A stretch of DNA of 64,000 bases from an uncultured Bacilli bacterium (GCA_949451605.1 CASTSB010000006.1:32867-96866), one strand, 5' to 3'; shown: positions 28,379 to 38,025, counted from the first letter of the stretch. Translations and numbers: made by a program. Notes: generated from the sequence alone by a model not told the origin.

Positions 28379-29669
28379 ATGCATTTACATATTTATCTAA
28401 TATAAAGTAGTCATAAATTGTAACTGTTATTATATTTAGAGTACTAGAAATAACTAGACCCCATAGTCCAATTCTAAATAACGAAAAAATAAAAAGCGAT
28501 GAGCATCTAATTATGGTTCCGATAAAGATAGCTTTCATATTAGCAGATGACTTACCAATGGCATCAAGTGATGCAGAAAGAGGGGATTGTATATATTGAA
28601 TTAGAAAGATTGGAGCAAGTATTCTTAAATAATTGGCGCCTTCAGTTGTATTATAAATAAATTTAAGAAGAGTAGAAGGACAACTTATAAAGAAAAAAGT
28701 AGCGGAACATCCTATTATTAGAGAAAGAAAAATTGCTAGTTTTATTTTTGTTTTGACACTTTTTTTCTTCTTTAGAGCATAATCTTTTGAAATTGTTGGT
28801 AGTAGGGCTTGAGAAATTGCCATTGTAAAAAAGGATGGAGTCATAATAAGTGGTATGACATATCCAGTAATAATTCCGTAATTATAATTTATATATATAG
28901 AAGAATAGCCAATAAGTTTTAAAGTAAAGGTTAGAATAATTGGTTCTAAGAAAAAGCCTATATTTCCTATTAGCCTAGCACCTGTATTAGGTATACCTAT
29001 GGATAAAGCTGATTTAACATAATCAAATTCTGGTATTAAATCTTTTTTTGTAATATTTAAGTTTTTAGGTAAAAATAACATCATAATAAAAATTGAAATT
29101 ATCTCTGTTATTACATTTGATAGAATTAAAAAACAGATTATATAAGAATAACTTTTATTTGCAATAAGAGGAAGATATAGAGTAAAAAGAAGTAGTTTTA
29201 TTATTGATTCAACTATATGGGCAAATGTACTTGGTATAACTTTATTTTTACCTAAGAAATAACTGCTAATTATAGAGCCAATACTAGTAAATGGTATTAT
29301 AAAACCAATACATACTACTCCTAAATAAAGGTCTGTTGACTTAAGTAGTTTTTCAGAAAGAAACGGGGCAATTATAAAGATTCCAATCATCAAAAATATA
29401 TTTATAAAGGCAACAAAAGGAAGAATTGAAAATACTAGCTTTTGATTATTTCTTTTTTCTTCCGCGACTAGTTTGGAAATAGCAGTAGGGATACCAAATT
29501 GGCTTAGACTTATAACAAGAGATAGTGTTGGCATAAGCATCATGTATAAACCTAGGACTTCTGTAGATATTTGTCTAGACATAATTATTTTTGTAACCAT
29601 ACTAAGTATTTTTGTTATAAATCCGCCTATAAGTAATATAAAAGTCGTTTTTATAAATTTATTTTTCAT
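28377..29669 (-). CDS. SpoVB/MurJ-like polysaccharide or lipid II flippase (MOP superfamily)
   Basis: 430 residues, about 12 membrane segments. It begins FIKTTFILLIGGFITKILSM and contains SLVISLSQFGIPTAISKLVAEE and FTMAISQALLPTISKDYA, the pattern of the SpoVB/YtgP group of lipid-linked oligosaccharide flippases. It is about 80 residues shorter than typical SpoVB, probably lacking the last two helices. It is first in the minus-strand cluster with the two-component genes. A role in moving a cell-wall or surface-glycan precursor is inferred from the family. Confidence 0.85.
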   Translation of the reverse strand: MKNKFIKTTFILLIGGFITKILSMVTKIIMSRQISTEVLGLYMMLMPTLSLVISLSQFGIPTAISKLVAEEKRNNQKLVFSILPFVAFINIFLMIGIFIIAPFLSEKLLKSTDLYLGVVCIGFIIPFTSIGSIISSYFLGKNKVIPSTFAHIVESIIKLLLFTLYLPLIANKSYSYIICFLILSNVITEIISIFIMMLFLPKNLNITKKDLIPEFDYVKSALSIGIPNTGARLIGNIGFFLEPIILTFTLKLIGYSSIYINYNYGIITGYVIPLIMTPSFFTMAISQALLPTISKDYALKKKKSVKTKIKLAIFLSLIIGCSATFFFISCPSTLLKFIYNTTEGANYLRILAPIFLIQYIQSPLSASLDAIGKSSANMKAIFIGTIIRCSSLFIFSLFRIGLWGLVISSTLNIITVTIYDYFILDKYVNA

Positions 29670-29779
29670 ATTTAATACTATGAATTTAAAAAAAATATAT
29701 GTACTTAATTAGAATTTATGGTATTATATTATTAAGTAAGATAAATGGCTGAACATTTATAATATTTGAGGTGGACAAA

Positions 29780-30667
29780 ATGAACGATATAATAGATTTT
29801 TTAACATCAAAGGAGATTATTGTTGTCTACATAGTAGTAGCAGTAGCTTGCCTTTTATGTTTTGTTATATATTTAATAGATAAGAATTATGCAAAGAGAA
29901 AAAGAAGACAAAATACTAAAAAATTAAATAAATTAGTTGAAGATGTAAATATAAAATTAGAAGAAGAAAATAAGGATAAAGTAGTTACAAAAACTAAAGT
30001 AGAAGCATCAAGTGAACCTGTTATGATTGCTCCTTCAGTAGATGTTGTTAGTAATAAATCTAAAGTTTCTCAAGTAAAAGAAGCACCTAAAAAACAAAGT
30101 TTTAATAGTAGTGAGAAAAATGTTTCTAATACAGCTTTTGATAAAATGGAAAAAGAAATCCACAAAGTTAATGAAAAGATTGAGGAGCTTGTTTATACTG
30201 ATATTGAACCAGATAGAGAGCAAGCTACTAGAGAGTTAATGCAACTAACTCTTGAACTTGAAAAAGCTGAATTAGAAAAGAAATCTACTATAAATATTGA
30301 AGAGTATGAAAGTGCTCAAGAAGAAAATGCAATTATAAGTTTAGAAGAATTGACTAAGAAAAGTAGTGAGATGTATCTTCAAAATGAGGTTACTCAATAT
30401 GCTGATGAAGGTAATGAGCCTATTAGTCTTGAAGATTTAGAACTTAGGAAAAAACAAGCAATGAATACTGAAATAGTAGAAGATAAAAAGGAAGAAGTTA
30501 AAAGAGATAGTGAATATTATTCACAAATGATTTCTCCTGTATTTAATTATAATAATAAAAATGATATCGAAAATACTGCAGATTATGATAAGTTTGATGA
30601 AGAATTGCAAAAGACTCAAGAATTTTTGATATCCTTGAAAGATTTACAAAGTAAATTGAATTCTTAA
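29780..30667 (+). CDS. Single-pass membrane protein of unknown function
   Basis: 295 residues from ATG 29780, preceded by SD GAGGTGG (29768-29774); the in-frame GTG at 29771 lies inside that SD. One membrane helix (about 13-33; VVYIVVAVACLLCFVIYLI) is followed by a KRKRRQ stop-transfer and a long Glu/Lys-rich cytosolic part. Two short motifs, IISLEELTKK and PISLEDLELRKK, stand out in the second half as a possible docking site. I recognise no family. A TGG-extended TATTAT at 29722 is a likely -10. Confidence 0.7.
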   Translation: MNDIIDFLTSKEIIVVYIVVAVACLLCFVIYLIDKNYAKRKRRQNTKKLNKLVEDVNIKLEEENKDKVVTKTKVEASSEPVMIAPSVDVVSNKSKVSQVKEAPKKQSFNSSEKNVSNTAFDKMEKEIHKVNEKIEELVYTDIEPDREQATRELMQLTLELEKAELEKKSTINIEEYESAQEENAIISLEELTKKSSEMYLQNEVTQYADEGNEPISLEDLELRKKQAMNTEIVEDKKEEVKRDSEYYSQMISPVFNYNNKNDIENTADYDKFDEELQKTQEFLISLKDLQSKLNS

Positions 30668-30999
30668 TAAAATGGATAATTATCAAATAGTGTATGTAGT
30701 TACAAAATAATTGATAATTATTTATAAATTGATAAAAAGAGCGTTCCTGCTCTTTTTTTTTGGAAAAATCCAATATTCTTCGAATTATATAAATAGAATG
30801 GTAAATAATCAAAGTAAATAGAAAACAATGTTAGTTATATAGATCAATATAGTATAATAACAAATTTAATGTTTAGAAGATAATGTAGACAGTAAAAAAA
30901 TAAAGTATATAACAAAAAGTAGAATTATTTAAAACAGTCAAAATTTAGAAATATTTATGGTTTTTAATTATAAACAAAAATTGAAGATAGGAGTATTTT
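30668..30999. other. Non-coding gap, 332 bases
   Basis: Contains the terminator at 30735-30762 and two copies of the palindrome-like GATAATTAT (near 30675 and 30713). After 30763 the sequence is very AT-rich with no open frame, hairpin or clear promoter that I can support. Confidence 0.5.
30735..30762 (+). terminator. Terminator of the 29780 gene
   Basis: AGAGC (30738-30742) / GCTCT (30749-30753) with flanking A and T runs and at least eight T after the stem. Confidence 0.85.
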
Positions 31000-31878
31000 A
31001 TGTTAGATATAAATTTTAACCAAATTATTGAAATAATTAAAAGAAGAAAAAATAATGCTTATAGAAAAGTAAATGAAGAATTAATTTTGCTTTATTTAGA
31101 TGTTGGCAAATTTTTATATGAATTAATAGAAAATAGTAGTTATGGAGATAAAATAACTACAAAAGCAGCAAATTTTATGAAAACTAATTATCCTGAAGTA
31201 AAAGAGTTTACTAAAAGAAATGTTGAAAGAATGGTACAGTTTTATAAAACTTATAAAGATGACGAGATTGCGACGCCAATGGTGACGCAATTAAGTTGGA
31301 CAAATAATTTATTAATTTTAAGTGGTTCAAAATCAATCCAAGAAAGGCATTTCTATCTACAATTATCTATTAAGGGAAATTATTCAAAAAGAGAATTGGA
31401 TAGACAAATTTCATCTGCTTATTATGAACGATATTTATTATCAGAAGGTAATGCACTTCCAACTACAAATAAAACTATTGATGAAGAGGATTATCTAGAT
31501 ACAAGAATCTTAGATCTTTATAGTTTAGAATTTTTAGACCTACCAAATGAATATACTGAAAGCGATTTAAAAAATGCTATTGTAAAAAATCTAAAAGATT
31601 TTATTTTGGAAGTTGGAAAAGATTTTACTTTTATTGGTGATGAATATCGTGTTCAAATTGGTAATCATGATCTATTTATTGATTTATTATTTTTTAATCG
31701 TGAATTATCTTGTCTTGTTGCTTTTGAGTTAAAATTAGGTGAATTTAAAGCAGAATATTTGGGAAAGATGAATTTATATTTAGAAGCCCTTGATAGAGAT
31801 GTTAAAAAGAAAAATGAGAATCCTAGTGTTGGGGTCATTTTATGCAGTTCTAAAGATAAAAATATAGTTGAATATTAA
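31000..31878 (+). CDS. DUF1016/YhcG-family PD-(D/E)XK nuclease, cut short by an in-frame stop
   Basis: 292 residues before TAA 31876. The N-terminal winged-helix-like domain (DVGKFLYELIENSSYGDKI, FTKRNVERMVQFYKTY, VTQLSWTNNLLIL) and the C-terminal nuclease core (FLDLPNEYTESDLKNAIVKN; GDEYRVQIGNHDLFIDLLFFN; FELKLGEFKAEYLGKMNLYLEAL) are those of YhcG/DUF1016. The family normally ends with a segment ..EYxLS....L.SEY. That segment is present in frame after the TAA (LSKNMSQTLISEY...) and runs to TAA 31996, so about 40 residues are lost. The catalytic core appears complete. No restriction-modification genes are nearby. SD AGGAG precedes ATG 31000. Confidence 0.85.
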   Translation: MLDINFNQIIEIIKRRKNNAYRKVNEELILLYLDVGKFLYELIENSSYGDKITTKAANFMKTNYPEVKEFTKRNVERMVQFYKTYKDDEIATPMVTQLSWTNNLLILSGSKSIQERHFYLQLSIKGNYSKRELDRQISSAYYERYLLSEGNALPTTNKTIDEEDYLDTRILDLYSLEFLDLPNEYTESDLKNAIVKNLKDFILEVGKDFTFIGDEYRVQIGNHDLFIDLLFFNRELSCLVAFELKLGEFKAEYLGKMNLYLEALDRDVKKKNENPSVGVILCSSKDKNIVEY

Positions 31879-32131
31879 CTTAGTAAAAATATGTCGCAAA
31901 CATTAATTTCAGAATATAAATTAAAATTAATTGATAAAAACTTATTAGAAAATAAATTAAGTGAGATGAAGCAAATTTTTGAATTAAAAGAAAGATAAAG
32001 TAAATATGAATAGAAAATGCCTAGATTAAGAAATTATTAATAAGGACACTTAAGTAAAGCATATATTTGATTCGTTATTAATAAATTTAGAAAATATAAA
32101 ATTAAATAAAACAAGTATATCAAGTTTTTTC

Positions 32132-32160
32132 TTTCTATAAAAGCATTATTGTGATATAAT
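32132..32160 (+). promoter_or_regulatory. Probable promoter of mtaB
   Basis: TTTCTA (32132-32137), 17-base spacer, perfect TATAAT (32155-32160) with TGA extension. The -35 is weak. Confidence 0.55.
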
Positions 32161-32200
32161 TCATAGGTACTTAGGGGATATTAGAAAGTAGTTGATATTA

Positions 32201-33472
32201 ATGAGAAGTGTTGGAATACTAAGTTTAGGGTGTAAGGTAAATACTTATGAAAGTGAGTATGTAGCAAGTGCTTTAAAAGAAGCTGGGTATGTCATAAAAG
32301 ATTTTAATGAAGTGTGTGATGTTTATATTATAAATACATGTACAGTTACAAATACAAGTGATATTAAGTCGCGTAAAATGATTAGATCAGCAATTAAAAG
32401 AAATCCTTTAGCTTGTGTTGTTGCGATGGGATGTTTTATACAAGCTAATAAGGATTTTAGTATTGAAGGTTTAGATATAGTTTTAGGTAATAAAGATAAA
32501 AGTAAAATAGTAAGTTTATTGGATGAATATTTTGAAAAGAAAGAAACTATTAATAGACTATATAATGATGATTTGACTAATTTTGAAGATATGTTTATAA
32601 ATGAATTTCCTGGCAGAACTCGAGCTTTTGTAAAAATTCAAGATGGTTGTGAGAACTTTTGTAGCTATTGTATTATTCCTTTTGTTCGTGGTAAATGTCG
32701 TAGTAAAGAAATGTCAAAAGTAATTGAAGAAGTTAAATCTTTAGTAAGTAATGGATATAAAGAAGTCGTATTAACAGGAATTCACACTGGTAATTATGGA
32801 AGAGATTTGGAAGTGTCTTTTGCAGATCTATTAAAAGAATTAGTTACTATTAAGGGACTTGAAAGACTCAGAATTTCTTCTATAGAAGTTACTGAATTAA
32901 ATGATGAAGTTTTAAATGTTTTAAAGAATTCAAAAGTGATAGTTGATCATTTACATATTCCTTTACAAGCAGGTTCAAATGAAATACTAAAGGCTATGAA
33001 TAGAAAATATGAGTTAGATTACTTCTTTGATAAAATAAAAGAGATTAGAGACATACGCCCTAATATATCTATTAGTACAGATGTAATTGTTGGTTTTCCA
33101 GGTGAAGATGAGGAACTTTTCAAAAAGACTATGGAAACTTGTAGGAAGCTTGCTTTTACTAAGATACATGTATTTCCTTATAGTGAGAGACATGGTACTA
33201 AAGCTGCATTTTTTACTAACCAAGTTGATGTTGGAGTTAGAAAAAGAAGAGCTCGCGAGTTATTAGAAGTTTCTCATGAATTAGAAGAAGAATATATGAA
33301 GAAACATATAGGAAAAACTGTTGAAGTTTTAGTAGAAGAAGTAAAAGATGGAGTAAGTATAGGTCATACTGGTAATTATTTGCATGTTAAGATTTTAAAA
33401 GAACTTAAGCATAACGAATTATATAATGTAGTAATTAAGAGTTGTGAGTATCCATATTGTATTGCAGAATAA
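32201..33472 (+). CDS. mtaB: tRNA t6A37 methylthiotransferase
   Basis: Radical-SAM enzyme that converts t6A37 to ms2t6A37 in tRNA-Lys(UUU). N-terminal MTTase domain binds the auxiliary cluster through Cys in LGCKVNTYES, NTCTVTNTSD and AMGCFIQ. The radical SAM Cys triad is in DGCENFCSYCIIPFVRG (about residues 150, 154, 157), and a C-terminal TRAM domain follows. TGIHTGNYG and the first motif separate MtaB from MiaB and RimO. ATG 32201 gives 423 residues and the canonical N-terminus; an in-frame TTG lies at 32192. No strong SD is seen. Confidence 0.94.
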   Translation: MRSVGILSLGCKVNTYESEYVASALKEAGYVIKDFNEVCDVYIINTCTVTNTSDIKSRKMIRSAIKRNPLACVVAMGCFIQANKDFSIEGLDIVLGNKDKSKIVSLLDEYFEKKETINRLYNDDLTNFEDMFINEFPGRTRAFVKIQDGCENFCSYCIIPFVRGKCRSKEMSKVIEEVKSLVSNGYKEVVLTGIHTGNYGRDLEVSFADLLKELVTIKGLERLRISSIEVTELNDEVLNVLKNSKVIVDHLHIPLQAGSNEILKAMNRKYELDYFFDKIKEIRDIRPNISISTDVIVGFPGEDEELFKKTMETCRKLAFTKIHVFPYSERHGTKAAFFTNQVDVGVRKRRARELLEVSHELEEEYMKKHIGKTVEVLVEEVKDGVSIGHTGNYLHVKILKELKHNELYNVVIKSCEYPYCIAE

Positions 33473-33489
33473 GGTATAAATTTTATTAG

Positions 33490-33518
33490 TTGTTGTAAAA
33501 ACAAATGTTTGATATAAT
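33490..33518 (+). promoter_or_regulatory. Promoter of recD2
   Basis: TTGTTG (33490-33495), 17-base spacer, TATAAT (33513-33518) with TGA extension. Confidence 0.75.
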
Positions 33519-33550
33519 ATTTTCTGTAAGTTATTGAAAGTGGAGGTATC

Positions 33551-35749
33551 ATGGAAGAAGTTTATATAAAAGGTAAATATTCAAGATTAATTTTTCAAAA
33601 TAGTAGTTCTGGTTATACGATAGGAGTTTTTAAAGTACATGATACAAATAGTGAAGCTTTAAGTGATTATATTGGAAGAAGCTTAACTTTTACTGGTTAT
33701 TTTCATGAGTTAAATGAAAATGATTTATATATGCTTTATGGTAAGTTAGTTAGCCATGAAAAGTATGGAGAGCAATTTAGTGTTTCTAGATATGATAGAT
33801 GTAGACCTGAGGAGAAAGATTCGATTGTTGAATTTCTAACTAGTGGGCTATTTAAAGGAATAGGAGAGAAAAAAGCTCAAGCTATTGTAGATGTTTTAGG
33901 AAGTGAAACATTGAAAATAATATTAGAAACTCCAGATAATTTGATTTTAATTCCAGGAATTACTAAAAAGAATGCTGATATGCTTCATGAAAAGCTAAAA
34001 GAATATGAAGCTAGTTATCAGAGCATTATTTATTTAACCGATTTAGGATTTACTACTAAGGAATCTATGATTATTTATAATCACTATAAAGGAAAGACTG
34101 AGACAGTAATAAAAAATGACATTTACAGTTTGGTGTTAGATATTGTAGATTTAAATTTTAAAAGAGTTGATTATATAGCTTTAAATATGGGAGTAGAAAA
34201 AGATCATTTAATTAGAATTCGATCAGCTATTTTATATATTATGGATGAAGTGAGTAATTTGTATGGTCATAGCTATTATTTTTATGATGAAATTTATAAA
34301 CTTATTCATAGAGTAATAGGAATAAATATAAGTGAAGATAGTTTTATTGAAGCTCTTAATAGTTTAGAAAAAGATTTACTAATTGTTGTTAAAGAGGATA
34401 AATATTATTTAAAAGAAATGTATGAAGCGGAAATTTTAATAGTAAAAAGATTTAGACTACTTGCTAGCAATGATGATAATAGTTGTAAAAAAATAGATGA
34501 TGCATTAAATGAATTAGAAGAATTTTTTAGAATTAAATATAATGATGAACAGCGATTGGCTATTAAAAATAGTTATTTAAAAGATTTTTTAATTATTACT
34601 GGAGGTCCTGGTACTGGTAAGACTACTATAATGAAGGGAATAACTGAACTTTATAGACAGCTTAATAAACTTTCTTACATGGATTTACAAGAGAAGGTTG
34701 CATTACTTGCTCCAACTGGTAGAGCAGCTAAGAGAATGGCAGACTCAACTGGTCTTCGTGCTAGTACAATCCATAGATTTTTAAAATGGAATAGAGAAAC
34801 TAATAAATTTCAAGTAAATGAATATAACAAAAGTAAAGTAGAATTTGTTTTAATTGATGAAGCTAGTATGATAGATACTTATTTAATGGCTGCTTTATTA
34901 AAAGGAATTAGCGCAAACTGTAAGATTATAATAGTGGGGGATGATCATCAACTTCCATCAGTTGGACCTGGTAATTTATTGCATGATTTGATAGAGAGTT
35001 GCAAATTACCAGTTGTTAAGTTGAAAGAATTATATAGACAAGGGAAAGATTCAAATATAATAACTTTAGCTTATGATATTAGAAAAGAGTCTATTGATAG
35101 TAGTATATTTAATGTGGAAGATGATCTAACATTTATAGATTCAACTGCAGAAGAGGTTGTCTTTAACATTATGGATATATGTAGGACTTATAAGGATTAT
35201 TCTTATAAAGATTTTCAAATTCTTGCACCTATGTATAAGACTATAGCAGGTATTGATGAGATAAATAAAAACTTACAAGATATTTTTAATCCTAAAGAAA
35301 AGTCTAAAAAAGAAATAAAAATTGGTGATGTTGTTTTTAGAGAAGGTGATAAAGTTATCCAGTTAACTAATATGCCTGATGATAATGTATATAATGGTGA
35401 TATTGGTATCATTTCAAGAATTAGTTTATCTCCTAAAAAAGAAGTTGAAATCGAATTTGATAATAATATAGTTAGATATACGCCTAGTAATTTTAATAAT
35501 TTTAGGCAAGCTTATGCTATTTCTATCCATAAAGCTCAAGGAAGCGAATTTGATATTGTAATTATGCCAGTTGTAAAGAATTATAATAAAATGCTTTATC
35601 AAAAGTTAGTTTATACTGGTGTAACAAGAAGTAAAAAGAAACTTTATATAATAGGTTCACTTGAGAGTATGAATTATGCAGCTTCTAATGTTAATACAGA
35701 TATTAGAAGAACAACTGTAAAAGATTTTTTGATTAATGGTATAAAGTAG
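33551..35749 (+). CDS. recD2: ATP-dependent DNA helicase RecD2 (YrrC type)
   Basis: 5'-3' superfamily 1 helicase acting in DNA repair and fork stability without RecBC. 732 residues: N-terminal OB-like domain (to about 90), tandem helix-hairpin-helix region (LFKGIGEKKAQAIVDVLG; LILIPGITKKNADMLHEKL), Walker A TGGPGTGKTTIMKGI at about 350, APTGRAAKRMADSTG, FVLIDEASMIDTYL, GDDHQLPSVGPGNLL, and the 2A/2B end IHKAQGSEFDIVIMP...TGVTRSKKKLYIIG. SD GGAGG lies before ATG 33551. The small membrane-protein gene at 35788 follows. Confidence 0.95.
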   Translation: MEEVYIKGKYSRLIFQNSSSGYTIGVFKVHDTNSEALSDYIGRSLTFTGYFHELNENDLYMLYGKLVSHEKYGEQFSVSRYDRCRPEEKDSIVEFLTSGLFKGIGEKKAQAIVDVLGSETLKIILETPDNLILIPGITKKNADMLHEKLKEYEASYQSIIYLTDLGFTTKESMIIYNHYKGKTETVIKNDIYSLVLDIVDLNFKRVDYIALNMGVEKDHLIRIRSAILYIMDEVSNLYGHSYYFYDEIYKLIHRVIGINISEDSFIEALNSLEKDLLIVVKEDKYYLKEMYEAEILIVKRFRLLASNDDNSCKKIDDALNELEEFFRIKYNDEQRLAIKNSYLKDFLIITGGPGTGKTTIMKGITELYRQLNKLSYMDLQEKVALLAPTGRAAKRMADSTGLRASTIHRFLKWNRETNKFQVNEYNKSKVEFVLIDEASMIDTYLMAALLKGISANCKIIIVGDDHQLPSVGPGNLLHDLIESCKLPVVKLKELYRQGKDSNIITLAYDIRKESIDSSIFNVEDDLTFIDSTAEEVVFNIMDICRTYKDYSYKDFQILAPMYKTIAGIDEINKNLQDIFNPKEKSKKEIKIGDVVFREGDKVIQLTNMPDDNVYNGDIGIISRISLSPKKEVEIEFDNNIVRYTPSNFNNFRQAYAISIHKAQGSEFDIVIMPVVKNYNKMLYQKLVYTGVTRSKKKLYIIGSLESMNYAASNVNTDIRRTTVKDFLINGIK

Positions 35750-35787
35750 GAAATTTGGATTCATAATAATGGTAGAGGTGAATTAGA

Positions 35788-35961
35788 TTGAAAAGAAATA
35801 AGAAAATTGAAATGGCTGCTTTAGCTGCTGTTGGTACTTGTGCTTTTTTAGGTTATAAATATATGAAAAAACATCCAGAAGTTAAAAGAAATATGATGAA
35901 TTCAGCTAAAAGTGCAACAAAAAGAGTTTATGATAAGTTAAATGAAATGGATATGGACTAA
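35788..35961 (+). CDS. 57-residue YtxH-like membrane-associated protein
   Basis: Starts with TTG 35788, 7 bases after SD AGAGGTG (35774-35780). It reads MKRNKKIEMAALAAVGTCAF at the N-terminus: a short basic stretch, one hydrophobic segment (residues 9-21), then a basic amphipathic tail (KKHPEVKRNMMNSAKSATKR). The layout recalls small YtxH-type proteins, which have a membrane anchor and a charged tail. It ends at TAA 35959 and its last codons form the left arm of a strong terminator. Functions in this class are unknown. Confidence 0.7.
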   Translation: MKRNKKIEMAALAAVGTCAFLGYKYMKKHPEVKRNMMNSAKSATKRVYDKLNEMDMD

Positions 35962-35984
35962 ATCAAAATGATTTAGTCTTTTAT
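35956..35984 (+). terminator. Terminator after the 57-residue gene
   Basis: GACTAAATCA (35956-35965) / TGATTTAGTC (35969-35978), AAA loop, then TTTTATT. The stop codon is inside the left arm. Confidence 0.9.
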
Positions 35985-35992
35985 TATGTTAC

Positions 35993-36022
35993 TTGCAATT
36001 TGTAAATTTTATATGTTATGAT
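35993..36022 (+). promoter_or_regulatory. parE upstream promoter P1
   Basis: TTGCAA (35993-35998), 18-base spacer, TATGAT (36017-36022) with TGT extension. Confidence 0.55.
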
Positions 36023-36062
36023 GAAGACGCTTAGATGATACTTAGTAATAGTGTCAAGTAGT

Positions 36063-36091
36063 TTGCAAAAACTAAAGCTTTTAGTTATAAT
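36063..36091 (+). promoter_or_regulatory. parE promoter P2 with dyad in the spacer
   Basis: TTGCAA (36063-36068), 17-base spacer and TATAAT (36086-36091). The spacer holds AACTAAA-GCT-TTTAGTT (36070-36086), a perfect 7-bp inverted repeat that fills the space between -35 and -10. It may be an operator or help open the DNA. Confidence 0.7.
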
Positions 36092-36123
36092 AAATTGTAG
36101 TAATTATTAGGAGTGATAACAAA

Positions 36124-38025
36124 ATGGCAGGGAAGTATGATGCATCATCAATTAAAATATTAGAGGGATTAGAGGCAGTAAGAAAAAGACCTGGAATGTA
36201 TATTGGTTCAACAGATAAAAGAGGACTACATCATCTTATTTGGGAAATTGTTGATAATTCAGTTGATGAAGCCATTAATGGTTATGGTGATTATATAAAA
36301 ATAATTCTTCATAAGGATAAGTCAGTTAGTGTTGAGGATCATGGTCGTGGTGTTCCGACTGGAATGCATGAATCTGGTAAAAGTGCAGCTGAGGTTATTT
36401 ATACAGTTCTTCATGCTGGTGGTAAGTTTGAATCAGATGGTTATAAAGTATCTGGAGGACTTCATGGTGTTGGATCTTCAGTTGTTAATGCTTTATCTAA
36501 ATGGATGGAAGTTACTATTAAGCGAGATAAAAAAGAATATTATATAAGATTTGAAGATGGAGGACATGTTGCTGTTCCATTAAAAGAAGTTGGAAGCGCT
36601 AGAACTACAGGAACTACAGTAAGATTTTTACCTGATGAAGAAATCTTTTCTTCTACAAATTTTTCTTATACTACAGTTTGTGAACGTATGCAAGAATCTG
36701 CATTTTTACTTAAAGGTATTACAATTGAAGTAGTGGATGAAGAAGATGAAAGAGAAGTAAAATATCATTATGAACGAGGAATAGAACAATTTGTTGAAGA
36801 TTTAAATAAAGGAAAAACTACACTTCATAAAGTATTATCATTTGATGGAGTAAAAGATAATATTGAAGTAGATATTTCAATGCAATATACTGATTCTTAT
36901 AATGAAAATATTGTTAGTTTCGTTAATAATGTAAAAACAATAGATGGTGGTTCGCATGAAGTTGGATTTAAAACAGCTTTAACAAAAGTATTTAATGACT
37001 ACGCAAAAACTAATGGTTTCTTTAAATCTAATGAGAAAAATTTTGAAGGTAGTGATGTTCGAGAAGGATTGACTGCAATCGTTAGTTTAAAAATTCCTGA
37101 GGGAATATTGCAGTTTGAAGGTCAAACTAAAGGTAAACTTGGAACACCTCAAGCTAAGAGTGCAGTAGAAGCAATTGTTACAGAAAAAGTAAAAATATTT
37201 TTAGAAGAAAATCGTGCAATTGCGACTGATATAATTAATAAGTCTTTAAAAAGTAAAGTAGCAAGAGAAGCAGCAAGACGCGCAAGGGAAGAAGCTAGAA
37301 AAGGAACTAAGAAAAATCCAAAAGAAAGATCATTATCAGGAAAGCTTGCACCTGCTCAAAGTAAGGATAAAGCAAAAAAAGAGTTATTCTTAGTCGAAGG
37401 AGATTCAGCTGGTGGTTCTGCAAAACAAGGTAGAGATAGAAAATACCAAGCTATTCTTCCTTTAAGAGGTAAAGTATTAAATACAGAAAAAACAAAAGAA
37501 GATGATATCTTAAAAAACGAAGAAATTAATACAATGATTTATACAATTGGTGCGGGATATGGCTCTAATTTTGATATAAAAGATTGTGAATATTCGAAAG
37601 TTATAATCATGAGCGATGCAGATGAAGATGGTGGACATATTCAATGTTTATTACTTACTTTCTTCTATAGATATATGCGTCCTTTGATTGAAGATGGTAG
37701 ACTTTTTGTTGCATTACCTCCACTTTTTAAAGTTCAATCTGGAAAGAATGTTGAATATGCTTATACAGTAGATGAAATGAAAGAAAAAACTAAAGGTAAA
37801 AAATGTGATATTCAAAGATATAAAGGACTTGGTGAAATGAATGCAGATCAATTATGTGAGACAACAATGAAGCCAGGTAGTCGTACTTTGATTCGTGTAA
37901 ATATTGAAGATGCTCAACTTGCAGAAAAACGAGTTTCTATTTTGATGGGTGATGATGTTCCACCTAGAAAAGAATGGATAGAGGAAAATGTTGAATTTTC
38001 ACTTGAAGATGATTATGAGATTTAG
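36124..38025 (+). CDS. parE: DNA topoisomerase IV subunit B
   Basis: ATPase subunit of the decatenase that separates sister chromosomes. 633 residues: GHKL ATPase (VRKRPGMYIGSTDKRGLHHL, EIVDNSVDEA, GRGVPTGMHESG, SGGLHGVGSSVVNALS), transducer domain, and TOPRIM (VEGDSAGGSAKQGRDRKYQA, MSDADEDGGHIQ). ParE rather than GyrB is indicated by the DGGHIQ...LLTFFYRYMRPL segment and the ending RVSILMGDDVPPRKEWIEENV, and by the adjoining parC with IDMHGNNGSIDGD. SD AGGAG precedes ATG 36124; two tandem promoters lie upstream. Confidence 0.93.
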   Translation: MAGKYDASSIKILEGLEAVRKRPGMYIGSTDKRGLHHLIWEIVDNSVDEAINGYGDYIKIILHKDKSVSVEDHGRGVPTGMHESGKSAAEVIYTVLHAGGKFESDGYKVSGGLHGVGSSVVNALSKWMEVTIKRDKKEYYIRFEDGGHVAVPLKEVGSARTTGTTVRFLPDEEIFSSTNFSYTTVCERMQESAFLLKGITIEVVDEEDEREVKYHYERGIEQFVEDLNKGKTTLHKVLSFDGVKDNIEVDISMQYTDSYNENIVSFVNNVKTIDGGSHEVGFKTALTKVFNDYAKTNGFFKSNEKNFEGSDVREGLTAIVSLKIPEGILQFEGQTKGKLGTPQAKSAVEAIVTEKVKIFLEENRAIATDIINKSLKSKVAREAARRAREEARKGTKKNPKERSLSGKLAPAQSKDKAKKELFLVEGDSAGGSAKQGRDRKYQAILPLRGKVLNTEKTKEDDILKNEEINTMIYTIGAGYGSNFDIKDCEYSKVIIMSDADEDGGHIQCLLLTFFYRYMRPLIEDGRLFVALPPLFKVQSGKNVEYAYTVDEMKEKTKGKKCDIQRYKGLGEMNADQLCETTMKPGSRTLIRVNIEDAQLAEKRVSILMGDDVPPRKEWIEENVEFSLEDDYEI

